Assembly: GCA_900315395.1 (NCBI GenBank)
Contig: OMZC01000009.1
Location: forward strand, 1-52,914
Source: an uncultured Gammaproteobacteria bacterium
GTDB taxonomy: Bacteria > Pseudomonadota > Gammaproteobacteria > Enterobacterales > Succinivibrionaceae
Direction: 5' to 3'
Length of the DNA: 52,914 nt
In this document: piece by piece, positions 26,117-35,152 of the stretch
Position numbering within the stretch: position 1 is the stretch's first letter
How the letters are laid out: each line of letters opens with the position of its first letter
The notes under the pieces: generated by a model
What the model was told of the DNA's origin: nothing
The model's input: only the letters and a program-made list of their open reading frames with translations
Database searches by the model: none
Program-made: the position numbers and the translations under genes

Positions 26117-26647
26117 ATGCTCTCCATTAAGGCCGGTTGGATAGAAGGTGTTCGTCAAGTACCGGTCAAAAGATTCGGTCCACGTCCTAGTGGATTTGAA
26201 ATCTCTCTAATCGTCATCCACTGTATTGCTCTGCCTCCAAAACATTTTGGAGGTCATTATGTGGATGATATCTTTACAGGATGTCTTGATCCTAATGCTC
26301 ATCCTTATTTTAAGGATGTAGCTCCTCTTGAAGTTTCCACTCATCTATTTATTAACAGACAAGGTCGTATTACTCAGTACGTTTCGTTCCTTGATAGGGC
26401 ATGGCACGCAGGTCGCTCTTCATATAATGGGCATAAAGAGTGCAATGATTACTCAATTGGTATCGAACTTGAGGGAAGCGATGATAGTGAATACACTATA
26501 GATCAGTATAAGAGTTTAAAAGAAGTCGTAGCTCTTATTAAGCAAACCTATCCTGCAATCGGCAATAACGTTGCAGCTCATAGTGAAGTCGCTCCTCAAA
26601 GAAAGACCGATCCTGGTCCTTATTTTGATTGGAGTGGTCTAAGATAA
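26117..26647 (+). CDS. ampD: 1,6-anhydro-N-acetylmuramyl-L-alanine amidase AmpD
   Basis: This 176-residue cytoplasmic zinc amidase cleaves the stem peptide from anhydro-muropeptides during cell-wall recycling. Visible motifs are SLIVIHCIALPP (first His ligand), THLFINRQGRITQYV, AWHAGRSSYNG, NDYSIGIELEGSD, and AAHSEVAPQRKTDPGPYFDW (second His and the Asp ligand). It is 9 nt downstream of lpxC and is probably co-transcribed. In E. coli ampD sits elsewhere (next to ampE); no ampE is seen here. Confidence 0.94.
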   Translation: MLSIKAGWIEGVRQVPVKRFGPRPSGFEISLIVIHCIALPPKHFGGHYVDDIFTGCLDPNAHPYFKDVAPLEVSTHLFINRQGRITQYVSFLDRAWHAGRSSYNGHKECNDYSIGIELEGSDDSEYTIDQYKSLKEVVALIKQTYPAIGNNVAAHSEVAPQRKTDPGPYFDWSGLR

Positions 26648-26688
26648 AAATAAAGATAACCTAAGACAAAGAGGTGTACCAAAAACAT

Positions 26689-29241
26689 ATGGCTAACTAT
26701 CTTACTTCTTACTTTGAACAAGCTAAAGCTCGCAAGGAAGCAGGTGTTGAACCTCTTGCTTTGAGCGCAGAATTTACAAAAGAACTTGTTTCCCTTTTAA
26801 AAACACCTCCTGTAGGCTCAGAAAGTGAGCTTTTACACCTCTTAAAAGACAGAATTAACCCAGGCGTTGATGAGTCATCAAAAATCAAAGCTGACTTCTT
26901 ATATGAAGTTGCAACTGGCAAAACTGTAAGCCCAATTGTTGACAAGAAATTAGCTGTAGCTCTATTAGGCAACATGAAAGGTGGCTTTAACGTAGGTTAC
27001 TTAGTTTCTTTATTGTCTGATAAGGAATTAGCATCTGATGCTGAAGATGCCCTAGAGCAGACTCTTTTAATCTATAACGCTTTTGATGATGTAGCAGCAT
27101 TAGCTACTAAAGGTAACAAGAATGCTCAGTCTTTAATTCAAAAATGGGCTGATGCAACTTGGTTTACTAAAAAAGCAGAATATCCAAAGAAAGTTACTTT
27201 AACCGTATTTAAAGTAGCAGGTGAGACTAATACTGATGATTTCTCACCAGCACCTGATGCTTGGTCACGTCCTGATATTCCTCTGCATGCTCTTGCAATG
27301 TACAAGATCTCACGTGATGACTTAAAGGCTGATGTTGAAGGTGTAAAGGGCCCTATCTCTACTATTGAGAAATTGAAGTCAAAGGGCAATCCACTCTTAT
27401 TCGTAGGTGATGTAGTAGGTACCGGTTCATCAAGAAAGTCAGCTGCTAACTCACTTATCTGGCACATCGGTCATGACATCGAAGGTGTACCTAACAAGAG
27501 AGCAGGTGGTGTTGTAGTAGGCGGTAAGATTGCTCCTATCTTCTACACAACCTTAGAAGATTCTGGTGCTCTTCCAATTGAAGCTGATGTTTCAAACTTA
27601 AACTCAGGTGATGTTGTAGATTTAAATGTCTATGACGGTACTATTACCCGTCATGATTCAGATGAAGTTTTAATTAAGTTTAGCTTAAAGACTAATACTT
27701 TATTAGATGAGGTAAGAGCAGGCGGTCGTATTCCTCTTATCATCGGTAAAGATTTAACCTCAAAGGCAAGAAAGTTCTTAAAATTATCTGAGTCTGAGGT
27801 CTTTGCAAAGCCTGCTAAGATTGAAGGCACTGGTGGCTACACTAGAGCTCAGAAGATTGTAGGTAAGGCTTGTGGCCTAGAAGGTGTACGTCCTGGTCAG
27901 TACTGCCAACCTGTAATTACAACTGTAGGTTCACAGGACACAACAGGTCCTATGACCCGTGATGAGTTAATTGATTTAGCTTGTTTGAAGTTCTCAGCAC
28001 CTGTTGTAATGCAGTCTTTCTGCCACACAGCTGCTTATCCAAAGCCAGTTGATGTAAAAACTCACCATACCTTACCTCAGTTTATCCAAAACAGAGGCGG
28101 TATTGCACTACACCCAGGTGATGGTGTTATCCACTCATGGTTAAACAGAATGTGTCTGCCTGATACTGTAGGTACAGGTGGTGACTCACATACCCGTATG
28201 CCATTAGGTATCTCATTTGCTGCAGGTTCTGGTCTTGTAGCATTCGCTGCTGCAACCGGCATCATGCCACTTGATATGCCAGAGTCTGTATTAGTTCGTT
28301 TTACAGGTAAGAGAAAGCCTGGTATCACCTTGCGTGATCTTGTACATGCTATCCCTTATTTTGCAATTCAAAAGGGCTTATTGACCGTTGAGAAGAAGGG
28401 TAAAAAGAACATCTTCTCAGGCAAGATCATCGAAATTGAAGGTCTTGAAGATCTGTCAGTTGAGCATGCTTTTGAATTAGCTGATGCTTCAGCTGAAAGA
28501 TCAGCTGCTGCCTGTGCTATCTCTCTGTCAAAAGAGTCTGTAGCTAAGTACTTAAAGTCAAATATCGCTTTATTACGCCAAATGGCAAAAGACGGTTATG
28601 AGACTAAAGAAGCTCTGTTAGCAAGAGCTGATGCTATGCAGAAGTGGCTTGATAATCCTGAACTTATCGAAGCTGACAAAGACTGCTCATATGCAGCAGT
28701 ACTTGAGATTAACTGTGATGAAATTAACGAGCCTATCTTATGTGCTCCTAATGATCCTGATGATGCACGTCTGTTATCAGATGTTGCAGGCACCAAGATT
28801 GATGAGGTCTTTGTAGGTTCATGTATGACTAATATCGGTCATTACAGAGCAGCTGCCGAGATCTTAAAAGGTCAGAGCCATGAAGTTCCTGTAAGACTGT
28901 GGATGACTCCTCCTACCAGAATGGATAGACAGGAACTATCAGATGAAGGTCTGTTCTCAGTATTAGGTAAGGCTGGCGCTAGAATTGAAATTCCTGGCTG
29001 TTCATTATGCATGGGTAACCAGGCACGTGTTGCTGACAACGCAACTGTAATTTCAACCTCAACTAGAAACTTCCCTAACCGTTTAGGTAATGGTGCAAAT
29101 GTGTTCTTAGGTAGTGCAGAGCTTGCAGCAGTAACTGCTAAGTTAGGTAAATTACCTACAGTTGATGAATACTTTGAAAACACCAAATGCCTTGATGGCA
29201 AAGAGAATGAGATTTATTCACTACTAGATTTTGCAAAGTAG
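26689..29241 (+). CDS. acnB: Aconitate hydratase B (AcnB)
   Basis: This 850-residue iron-sulfur enzyme isomerises citrate and isocitrate. Family blocks are clear: TVFKVAGETNTDDFSPAPDAWSR, GDVVGTGSSRKSAANS, KIAPIFYTTLEDSGALPIE, the cluster-binding region near GSCMTNIGHYRAAAE and IPGCSLCMGNQARVADN, and GTGGDSHTRMPLGISF. I prefer the ATG at 26689 (MANYLTSYFEQ), which has GAGG upstream and matches the family N terminus; an in-frame GTG at 26674 overlaps that SD. It lies beside mdh, suggesting citrate/malate metabolism, but no citrate synthase gene is in the window. Confidence 0.95.
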   Translation: MANYLTSYFEQAKARKEAGVEPLALSAEFTKELVSLLKTPPVGSESELLHLLKDRINPGVDESSKIKADFLYEVATGKTVSPIVDKKLAVALLGNMKGGFNVGYLVSLLSDKELASDAEDALEQTLLIYNAFDDVAALATKGNKNAQSLIQKWADATWFTKKAEYPKKVTLTVFKVAGETNTDDFSPAPDAWSRPDIPLHALAMYKISRDDLKADVEGVKGPISTIEKLKSKGNPLLFVGDVVGTGSSRKSAANSLIWHIGHDIEGVPNKRAGGVVVGGKIAPIFYTTLEDSGALPIEADVSNLNSGDVVDLNVYDGTITRHDSDEVLIKFSLKTNTLLDEVRAGGRIPLIIGKDLTSKARKFLKLSESEVFAKPAKIEGTGGYTRAQKIVGKACGLEGVRPGQYCQPVITTVGSQDTTGPMTRDELIDLACLKFSAPVVMQSFCHTAAYPKPVDVKTHHTLPQFIQNRGGIALHPGDGVIHSWLNRMCLPDTVGTGGDSHTRMPLGISFAAGSGLVAFAAATGIMPLDMPESVLVRFTGKRKPGITLRDLVHAIPYFAIQKGLLTVEKKGKKNIFSGKIIEIEGLEDLSVEHAFELADASAERSAAACAISLSKESVAKYLKSNIALLRQMAKDGYETKEALLARADAMQKWLDNPELIEADKDCSYAAVLEINCDEINEPILCAPNDPDDARLLSDVAGTKIDEVFVGSCMTNIGHYRAAAEILKGQSHEVPVRLWMTPPTRMDRQELSDEGLFSVLGKAGARIEIPGCSLCMGNQARVADNATVISTSTRNFPNRLGNGANVFLGSAELAAVTAKLGKLPTVDEYFENTKCLDGKENEIYSLLDFAK

Positions 29242-29275
29242 TAATAACTATTTTCTGAAAATCAACCTATACTTG

Positions 29276-29309
29276 AAAAGCAGAGTGAGAAATATACTCT
29301 GCTTTTTTT
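29276..29309 (+). terminator. Intrinsic terminator of acnB
   Basis: An 11-bp perfect stem (AAAAGCAGAGT/ACTCTGCTTTT) with a 9-nt loop ends in seven T, 34 nt after the acnB stop. Confidence 0.9.
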
Positions 29310-29350
29310 ATATGATCTCAATTTTGAGAGTTGTATACTATTCACATTGC

Positions 29351-29377
29351 GCAAGCGATGTAATCGTTTGCTATAAT
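29351..29377. promoter_or_regulatory. Palindromic operator candidate at an mdh promoter
   Basis: GCAAGCGAT (29351-29359) and ATCGTTTGC (29363-29371) are 9-bp inverted arms with one mismatch around GTA, and they abut a perfect -10 TATAAT at 29372-29377. A shorter palindrome TTGCGCAA (29347-29354) overlaps it. A repressor bound here would block RNA polymerase. A second possible mdh promoter, TTGACA-16-TAAAGT, is at 29443-29470. Confidence 0.5.
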
Positions 29378-29516
29378 AGGAAAAGGTAAAAGATTTATCA
29401 CTTTTTAGTAGAACTTAAAAAGAGTTTTACTTTTATAAAGTTTTGACAATAGATTTTTTCAAAATAAAGTTCTAGGCAATAGAGCTTTGTAAATTAGTTA
29501 TTGTTAGGAGTAACAC

Positions 29517-30476
29517 ATGAAAGTTGCAGTTTTAGGTGCAGCAGGCGGTATTGGCCAGCCATTATCAATGATTTTAAAGAACAATTTACCAGCTGGTTCT
29601 TCTCTGAGCCTGTTCGACGTAGCACCATTTACCCCTGGTGTTGCAAAGGACTTAAGCCACATTCCTACAGACGTAACAGTTGACGGCTTCACAGGTGACG
29701 ACCTAACTAAGGCTTTAGAAGGCGCTGACGTTGTAGTAATCCCTGCAGGTGTTGCTCGTAAGCCAGGTATGACTCGTGATGATTTATTCAACATCAACGC
29801 AGGCATCATCGCAAACTTAGTTCGTAACATTGCAAAGACCTGCCCTAAGGCATGTATCTGCATCATCACCAACCCAGTAAACTCAACTGTTCCATTAGCA
29901 GCTGAAGTATTAAAGGAAGAAGGCGTATACGACAAGCACCGTTTATTCGGTATTTCAGTTCTTGATGTACTACGTTCAGAGACTTTCTTAGCTGAAGAGT
30001 TAGGCATTTCAAATCAGCGTATCCTAGTTCCAGTAGTTGGCGGTCACTCAGGTACTACTATCGTTCCTTTAATCTCTAAGGTTATCGGTCACGAGAAGAT
30101 CTCTCAGAAGAGAATCGAAGAGTTAACCAACCGTATCCAGAACGCTGGTACTGAAGTTGTTGAGGCTAAGGCTGGTGCAGGTTCAGCAACCTTATCAATG
30201 GCAACTGCTGGTGCTCGTTTTGCTCTTAAGGTTGTTAAGGGCTTATTAGGCGAGCCTGGTGTTAACGAGTACACCTACGTTGAAGGCGGTTCAAAGTATG
30301 CTCCATTCTTTGCTCAGTGCGTACGCTTTGGCAAAAACGGTTGGGACGAGGCTTTCGATTTAGGTACTGTTTCAGAGTATGAGCAGAAGTTAATCGATGA
30401 GGCAGCTCCTCAGTTACAGAAGAACATCGAAAAGGGTGTTAACTTCGCTAAAGATTGGCTTGCAAAGAACAAGTAA
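29517..30476 (+). CDS. mdh: NAD-dependent malate dehydrogenase
   Basis: This 319-residue enzyme interconverts malate and oxaloacetate. The Rossmann loop [14 protein letters not shown], catalytic-loop Arg residues in [24 protein letters not shown], and the catalytic His in [14 protein letters not shown] are present. It matches E. coli-type MDH (312 aa). A strong SD TAGGAG precedes it. The codon choice is more biased than its neighbours (many GTT, CGT, AAC), suggesting high expression, which fits a succinate-producing anaerobe running a reductive TCA branch (inference). Confidence 0.96.
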   Translation: MKVAVLGAAGGIGQPLSMILKNNLPAGSSLSLFDVAPFTPGVAKDLSHIPTDVTVDGFTGDDLTKALEGADVVVIPAGVARKPGMTRDDLFNINAGIIANLVRNIAKTCPKACICIITNPVNSTVPLAAEVLKEEGVYDKHRLFGISVLDVLRSETFLAEELGISNQRILVPVVGGHSGTTIVPLISKVIGHEKISQKRIEELTNRIQNAGTEVVEAKAGAGSATLSMATAGARFALKVVKGLLGEPGVNEYTYVEGGSKYAPFFAQCVRFGKNGWDEAFDLGTVSEYEQKLIDEAAPQLQKNIEKGVNFAKDWLAKNK

Positions 30477-30843
30477 TCTTAAAGAATCATAAGTTATAAA
30501 TAAAACTATTCTTGGGAAGGCAGTTTCTTTTGAAGCTGCCTTCATTTTTGATGCAGTGCAAAATGCGACATTAATCTTAGGAATAATCTTATACCCCATT
30601 TTCCTTTCATCATCCAAAAATCCCTGTCATAATCGCATCGGCTTTGTCGCTGACACTCACAATTGCAAAATAAAATTAAACTTTATTTAACTTTTACCGA
30701 AATATAAGTATTAGAAGAAAAAAGTCTTTAAATAAGTCGGAATGACAAAAGTTCTTAGCTTATTTTGAGAGTTTGTTTCTTAAAACCGTTTCATGTCACC
30801 TATACTTAGTGATATGAGGAGATTAACTTAGGAGGAACGTACG
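30477..30843. other. 367-nt spacer between mdh and motX
   Basis: It contains the mdh terminator near its start. The rest is AT-rich without a gene that I can support. A TATACT at 30801-30806 could be a -10 for motX, with no convincing -35. I see no good sigma-28 or sigma-54 flagellar promoter. Confidence 0.5.
30516..30549 (+). terminator. Intrinsic terminator of mdh
   Basis: A 12-bp stem with one G-T pair (GAAGGCAG... / ...CTGCCTTC) and a TTTT loop is followed by ATTTTT, about 40 nt after the mdh stop. Confidence 0.85.
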
Positions 30844-31575
30844 ATGAGGTTAAACTGTAAAATCAGTCTCATTGCGCTTGCTGTAAGCTTGATGTGCGTC
30901 TCGGCTCCTATTTCATCCTATGCGGCTAAATATGAAGTTGTAACCAGTACTAAGGCAATGGTAGCTCGTGATACCTTACAGGGTATTGATATGAGTACAA
31001 TCTCTAACTCTGGTGGCGCAAGTACAGAAATGTACACAGCTGACAGAATGAATGCCATTGTTGAAAATACTGATCTTGTGAGTGTGGTAAAAGATCAGGA
31101 TAAGTGCCAGTTCACCTCCGATATTGAAGATAGAGCAAGACTTGTAAAAAGTCCTGTCTTTATGTACGCATGGGGAGTTATGCTGCTCAATGGTACCTGT
31201 GTAACACAGGATCGTGATCTTGCAATAGGATATATTAGAAAAGCAGCTGACAATGGTTATGCTCCTGCCATGGTAAGAATGTCTCAATTCTTTGAGCGCG
31301 GACTATATATGGGCAAGAACATGAATATGTCAGAGCAGTATATGCATACTGCTGCCGCTCTAGGATCTAAGACTGCTAGATTGGGTTGGGCAGATATGTT
31401 AGTACGAGGCTATGGAACTCCTGCCTTGTATGAAGAAGCTTATGGATGGTTGTATCACTCTGAATATGAGGATAACTACTCTAAAGCTAAAAAAGCATAT
31501 CTTGAGAGTCAGCTAAAAAAGCACTTACCACCTAATGTAATTGCTCGTAATGAGGCTTTTGAGCCTGATTATTAA
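30844..31575 (+). CDS. motX: MotX-like flagellar motor protein (Sel1-repeat, periplasmic)
   Basis: This 243-residue protein has a cleavable signal peptide (hydrophobic core LIALAVSLMCVSAPISS then YAA). Its mature part closely resembles Vibrio MotX, a T-ring component needed by sodium-driven polar flagella to hold PomAB stators. Parallels are DKCQFTSDIEDRAR, the two Sel1-like repeats (MYAWGVMLLNGTCVTQDRDLAIGYIRKAADNGYAPAMVRMSQFFERG), MLVRGYGTPALYEEAYGWLYH and the C-terminal LPPNVIAR (MotX: MPQNIIAR). Two Cys residues flank the first repeat. A strong SD TAGGAGGA is present. No other flagellar gene is nearby. A generic Sel1 protein is the alternative. Confidence 0.8.
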   Translation: MRLNCKISLIALAVSLMCVSAPISSYAAKYEVVTSTKAMVARDTLQGIDMSTISNSGGASTEMYTADRMNAIVENTDLVSVVKDQDKCQFTSDIEDRARLVKSPVFMYAWGVMLLNGTCVTQDRDLAIGYIRKAADNGYAPAMVRMSQFFERGLYMGKNMNMSEQYMHTAAALGSKTARLGWADMLVRGYGTPALYEEAYGWLYHSEYEDNYSKAKKAYLESQLKKHLPPNVIARNEAFEPDY

Positions 31576-31610
31576 AAACTTGTGGACGGCAATGCCGTCC
31601 TAAGTTTTTT
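31574..31610 (+). terminator. Intrinsic terminator of motX
   Basis: A GC-rich stem GGACGGC/GCCGTCC with an AAT loop, extended outward by AAAACTT/AAGTTTT, ends in six T directly after the motX stop. Confidence 0.9.
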
Positions 31611-31730
31611 ATGGAGTCATCTTTACTCGTCGCTTACAAGTCTAATCACACAAGTTTTTTAAACATATAGCTTACTTCCTGTACCAAGCCTTTCTTTAAC
31701 GCATCGAACTCGTTATATCTTTTTGAGATC

Positions 31731-31739
31731 TGCTATAAT
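31731..31739 (+). promoter_or_regulatory. Extended -10 promoter of ffh
   Basis: TGCTATAAT is a perfect extended -10 element (TGn plus TATAAT). Transcription would start near 31746 and give a leader of about 125 nt before ffh. Confidence 0.6.
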
Positions 31740-31768
31740 CACTGAAGTTTTTGTTTTAAAAGTTTTAC

Positions 31769-31851
31769 TGTAGTTTGTAAGGATAAATCCTTATATCTAC
31801 AAGCTTGACTGTTTACTTTTACTACACAAGACAGAAACTGTCTTGTGTAGT
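31769..31851 (+). promoter_or_regulatory. Two stable hairpins in the ffh leader
   Basis: Hairpin 1 (31769-31801) has outer arms TGTAG/CTACA and an inner perfect TAAGGAT/ATCCTTA with a 2-nt loop. Hairpin 2 (31821-31851) is a perfect 14-bp stem (ACTACACAAGACAG with its complement) around AAA, ending 19 nt before the ffh ATG. No T tract follows, so it is not a standard terminator. It could affect ribosome access, RNA stability or RNase III cleavage. Confidence 0.6.
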
Positions 31852-31870
31852 CTTTAGATGAGCCTTAAAG

Positions 31871-33265
31871 ATGTTTGATAATCTTACCCAAAGACTTAAC
31901 CGTACCTTAAAGAATATTAGCGGTAAAGGTCGCATTACCGAAGATAACATTAAAGATACTTTACGTGATGTTAGAACCGCACTGTTAGAAGCTGATGTTG
32001 CTCTGCCTGTAGTTAAATCATTTACAGCAAGAGTAAAAGAAAGAGCTTTAGGTCAAGAAGTTGCCATGAGCTTAACTCCAGGTCAGGAGTTTATTAAAGC
32101 AGTTCATGCTGAACTTGTAGCTACCATGGGTGGTGAGACCTCTGAAATCAATTTAGCTCACCAACCTCCAGCTGTGATCTTATTAGCAGGTCTTCAAGGT
32201 GCTGGTAAGACTACATCTGCTGCAAAACTAGCTCTTTACTTAAAAGAGAGAATGAATAAAAAGGTTTTGTTAGTATCAGTTGATACTTACAGACCTGCTG
32301 CTATGGATCAGTTAAAGACCTTAGCTCAAGAAATCTCAGTAGACTGCTATCCATCAGATCCTAAAGACAAGCCTGAGAATATTGCACAGGCTGCCTTAAA
32401 AGAGGCAAAACTTCGTGCATACGATGTCATGATCTTAGATACAGCTGGTCGTTTGGCTGTAGATGAAGAGATGATGAATGAGGTTAAGCGTCTGCATGAT
32501 TTAACCGATCCTATTGAGACCTACTTCGTAGTTGATGCGATGACAGGTCAGGATGCCGCTAATACTGCTAAAGCTTTCAATGATGCTTTAGAGTTAACCG
32601 GTGTCATCCTAACTAAGGCTGATGGTGATGCTAGAGGTGGTGCTGCTCTATCTGTAAGAGAAATTACCGGTAAGCCAATCAAGTTTATCGGTATGGGCGA
32701 AAAGATTGCAGCCTTAGAGCCATTCCATCCAGACAGAATTGCTTCCCGTATCCTTGATATGGGCGATATCTTATCTTTAATCGAAGATCTGCAACGAAAT
32801 ACTGATCTTGATAAAGCTAAGAAGATGGCTGAAAAGATTAAGTCAGGCGCAGGCTTTACCTTTGAAGACTTCAGAGATCAGATTGCTCAGATGAAGAAGA
32901 TGGGCGGTATGACCGGTCTTTTAGATAAATTACCAGGCATGGGTAATTTATCCGACAAGATTAAAGATAAAGTCAACGACAAGCAGATCGATCACATGGA
33001 AGCTATCATCAATTCCATGACCAAAAAAGAACGAATCCACCCAGAAATTATCAAAGGTTCTCGTAAAAAGAGAATTGCTATGGGTGCAGGCGTTGAAATC
33101 CATGAGGTTAATGTACTCTTACGTCAGTTTGATATGACCCAGAAGATGATGAAAAAGATGGGTAAAGGTGGTGTACGTAAGATGGCAGGTGCTATGCGTG
33201 GCATGATGGGTGCTATGGGTGGCATGGGCGGAATGGGAGGTATGGGAAACTTCTTCCGTCGCTAA
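31871..33265 (+). CDS. ffh: Signal recognition particle protein Ffh
   Basis: This 464-residue SRP54 GTPase, with 4.5S RNA, targets inner-membrane proteins to FtsY. The N domain is at residues 1-~85 and the G domain carries G1 LAGLQGAGKTTSAAKLA, DTYRPAAMDQL, DTAGRL, TKADGDARGG. The C-terminal M domain is Met-rich (QMKKMGGMTGLLDKLPGM, IHPEIIKGSRKKRIAMGAG) and ends in a Gly/Met-rich tail. As in E. coli, it lies upstream of rpsP-rimM-trmD-rplS. The SD is weak and the leader folded. Confidence 0.97.
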   Translation: MFDNLTQRLNRTLKNISGKGRITEDNIKDTLRDVRTALLEADVALPVVKSFTARVKERALGQEVAMSLTPGQEFIKAVHAELVATMGGETSEINLAHQPPAVILLAGLQGAGKTTSAAKLALYLKERMNKKVLLVSVDTYRPAAMDQLKTLAQEISVDCYPSDPKDKPENIAQAALKEAKLRAYDVMILDTAGRLAVDEEMMNEVKRLHDLTDPIETYFVVDAMTGQDAANTAKAFNDALELTGVILTKADGDARGGAALSVREITGKPIKFIGMGEKIAALEPFHPDRIASRILDMGDILSLIEDLQRNTDLDKAKKMAEKIKSGAGFTFEDFRDQIAQMKKMGGMTGLLDKLPGMGNLSDKIKDKVNDKQIDHMEAIINSMTKKERIHPEIIKGSRKKRIAMGAGVEIHEVNVLLRQFDMTQKMMKKMGKGGVRKMAGAMRGMMGAMGGMGGMGGMGNFFRR

Positions 33266-33333
33266 ATATTTTTATTGAAGAGAAAAGGCTCTAGCATGCT
33301 TGAAGATGCCTTTACTCTTTGATAACTGAAGTT

Positions 33334-33437
33334 AACAGTTGCATAAATTTTTTACTCTTGATTTTTTGAAATTAAAGTGTAAAATAATGCAACTGTTTTT
33401 GTATGTTGACAATTTTTTTAGATTGTCAGATTTTTTT
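33334..33437. promoter_or_regulatory. rpsP leader region with nested inverted repeats
   Basis: AACAGTTGCAT (33334-33344) and ATGCAACTGTT (33387-33397) are a perfect 11-bp inverted repeat 42 nt apart, the second arm running into TTTTT. A -10 candidate TAAAAT (33380-33385) lies between them. Downstream, TGACAAT (33407-33413) and ATTGTCA (33422-33428) form a 7-bp hairpin followed by GATTTTTTT, which looks like an AT-rich attenuator before rpsP. Confidence 0.45.
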
Positions 33438-33459
33438 AATTAATATAGGTACTAGCGAA

Positions 33460-33831
33460 ATGGTAGTCATTCGTTTACGTCGTTTAGGCGCAAAAAAACG
33501 TCCTTTCTATCACGTTATTGTTGCAGACAAGCGTTTTGCTGCATCAGGCCGTTTCATTGAGCAGGTTGGTATTTACAACCCTATCGCTCAGGGCAAGGAA
33601 ATCCGTCTACGTTTAGATTTAGAAAGCATCAATGCATGGATTGCAAAGGGTGCACAGCCATCAGATCGTGTAAAGCGTCTTTTATGGGAAGCTGAGCAGG
33701 GTGAAGAGGCTGTTTTAAAGGCTAAGGCTGATAAGCACGAGAAGGCTGTTGCTGCTCGTAAAGCTGCTGCTGAAGCTAAGGCTAAGGCTGAAGCTGAGGC
33801 TGCTGAGTCTTCAGAGGCTGCAGAGGCTTAA
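33460..33831 (+). CDS. rpsP: 30S ribosomal protein S16 with charged C-terminal extension
   Basis: This 123-residue protein is bS16, needed for 30S assembly. The core [25 protein letters not shown] and [16 protein letters not shown] is typical; residues ~82-123 are an added Ala/Lys/Glu-rich helix-like tail absent from E. coli S16 (82 aa). I chose the ATG at 33460 because the family starts MV(V/T)IRL; the longer frame from 33403 begins in the leader. First gene of the rpsP-rimM-trmD-rplS operon, 9 nt before rimM. Confidence 0.95.
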   Translation: MVVIRLRRLGAKKRPFYHVIVADKRFAASGRFIEQVGIYNPIAQGKEIRLRLDLESINAWIAKGAQPSDRVKRLLWEAEQGEEAVLKAKADKHEKAVAARKAAAEAKAKAEAEAAESSEAAEA

Positions 33832-33840
33832 TAGCTGCTT

Positions 33841-34371
33841 ATGGCAGATACACCGCGTCCAATGGGAGCTTTAGGCTCATCATTTGGAGTAAAAGGATGG
33901 ATGAAGGTCCGTTCTTTTGCGAGCCAACCTGAGAACCTTTTTGACTACTCGCCATGGTTTATACGTCAGCGCGGGGCGGAATGGCGCGAGGTTCAGGTTG
34001 AAGAATACAGACCACATGGTAACGACTTTGTCGTTAAGTTAAATGTGGCCTCAACTCCTGAGGAAGCAAAAGCTTATGCAGGAGCTGAGATTGGGATCAG
34101 GCGCTCAAGCCTGCCTCCTGTACCTGAGGGTACATATTACTTGTGCGATCTTGAAGGTTGTACAGTAATTGGACTTGAAGGTGTAATGCTCGGCAAAGTG
34201 TCGAGAATTAGGGATTATGGAGCCACTCCTATTTTAGAGGTGTCTCCCTCTGACCACCTGGCTAAGGAACGCACAGAAGACTTTCTGATTCCTTATGTCG
34301 TGGGCCCAATTGTTAAAGCAGTTGATCTCGAAGCTAAGACAATTGAGGTTGAGTGGGGCGTGGATTATTAA
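33841..34371 (+). CDS. rimM: 16S rRNA processing protein RimM
   Basis: This 176-residue protein is a 30S maturation factor that helps assemble the 16S 3' domain around S19. The N-terminal [19 protein letters not shown] and the FDYSPWFI segment, and the C-terminal PRC-barrel part ([41 protein letters not shown]) match E. coli RimM. The codon use is somewhat richer in GC than its neighbours, with no other sign of transfer. It stops 2 nt before the trmD ATG. Confidence 0.95.
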   Translation: MADTPRPMGALGSSFGVKGWMKVRSFASQPENLFDYSPWFIRQRGAEWREVQVEEYRPHGNDFVVKLNVASTPEEAKAYAGAEIGIRRSSLPPVPEGTYYLCDLEGCTVIGLEGVMLGKVSRIRDYGATPILEVSPSDHLAKERTEDFLIPYVVGPIVKAVDLEAKTIEVEWGVDY

Positions 34372-34373
34372 CC

Positions 34374-35117
34374 ATGTATTTTGGTGTAGTTACGCTCTTT
34401 CCTGAGATGTTTGATGCTGTGACCAAATCTGGGGTTACACGAAGAGCCTGTGAAAACGGGCTGATTAAAGTAGAATGCTTTAATCCTCGTACCTATACCT
34501 TAGATAAGTTTCACAACGTGGATGACAAGCCATACGGTGGCGGTCCAGGTATGTTGATGCAGGTTCAGCCATTGCGTGATGCAATTCATGCTGCTAAAGA
34601 AGCAGCACCTCAAGGAACTAAAGTAGTTTGTTTATCTCCTCAAGGTAAACAGCTAGATCACTCTCTGGTCACCAAATTCCACAGCTGGGGCTCAATGATT
34701 CTTGTAGCAGGTCGCTATGAGGGTATTGACGAGCGTGTCCTTCAGACTGAAGTCGATCTGGAGGTTTCAATCGGTGACTACGTCCTGTCAGGGGGTGAAC
34801 TTCCTGCCATGTGTATCATCGATGCAGTTTCAAGAATGGTGCCTGGTGTTTTAGGCAACATTCAGAATGCACAAGAGGATACTTTCGCTCAAGGCCTTTT
34901 ACATTTTCCTCAGTACACACGTCCTGAGGTTATCGACGGACTTAAGGTTCCTGAGATTTTAATGAGTGGCAATCACGAGAAAATCCGTTCTTGGCGTTTA
35001 AAGCAGTGCTTAGGTCGCACTTACGAGCGCAGACCTGATTTACTGCAAAACCGTGAATTGACTAAGGAAGAGAGCAAGTTACTCTCAGAGTACTTAGAAG
35101 AGCACGGCTTGAACTAA
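34374..35117 (+). CDS. trmD: tRNA (guanine37-N1)-methyltransferase TrmD
   Basis: This 247-residue SPOUT methyltransferase makes m1G37, which prevents frameshifting. Motifs are [51 protein letters not shown], and the trefoil-knot [15 protein letters not shown], followed by [12 protein letters not shown]. The start MYFGVV at 34374 fits the family; an earlier in-frame ATG at 34353 lies inside the end of rimM. Confidence 0.97.
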   Translation: MYFGVVTLFPEMFDAVTKSGVTRRACENGLIKVECFNPRTYTLDKFHNVDDKPYGGGPGMLMQVQPLRDAIHAAKEAAPQGTKVVCLSPQGKQLDHSLVTKFHSWGSMILVAGRYEGIDERVLQTEVDLEVSIGDYVLSGGELPAMCIIDAVSRMVPGVLGNIQNAQEDTFAQGLLHFPQYTRPEVIDGLKVPEILMSGNHEKIRSWRLKQCLGRTYERRPDLLQNRELTKEESKLLSEYLEEHGLN

Positions 35118-35152
35118 GTTTTTTGTTTTTACTTAATGGTAGGTACATTAAA

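Noticed and set aside
26674..26688. GTG start of acnB at 26674
   Set aside because: The GTG is part of the SD (GAGGTG); the ATG at 26689 matches the family start.
30781..30807. Sigma-28 flagellar promoter before motX
   Set aside because: TAAA is present, but the -10 position (CTATACTT) does not match GCCGATAA.
33406..33411. TTGACA before rpsP as a -35 element
   Set aside because: No -10 lies at 15-19 bp; the sequence is better explained as one arm of a hairpin.
34353..34373. Earlier ATG for trmD inside rimM
   Set aside because: The family begins with the MYFGVV-type start, and the extra seven residues have no homology.
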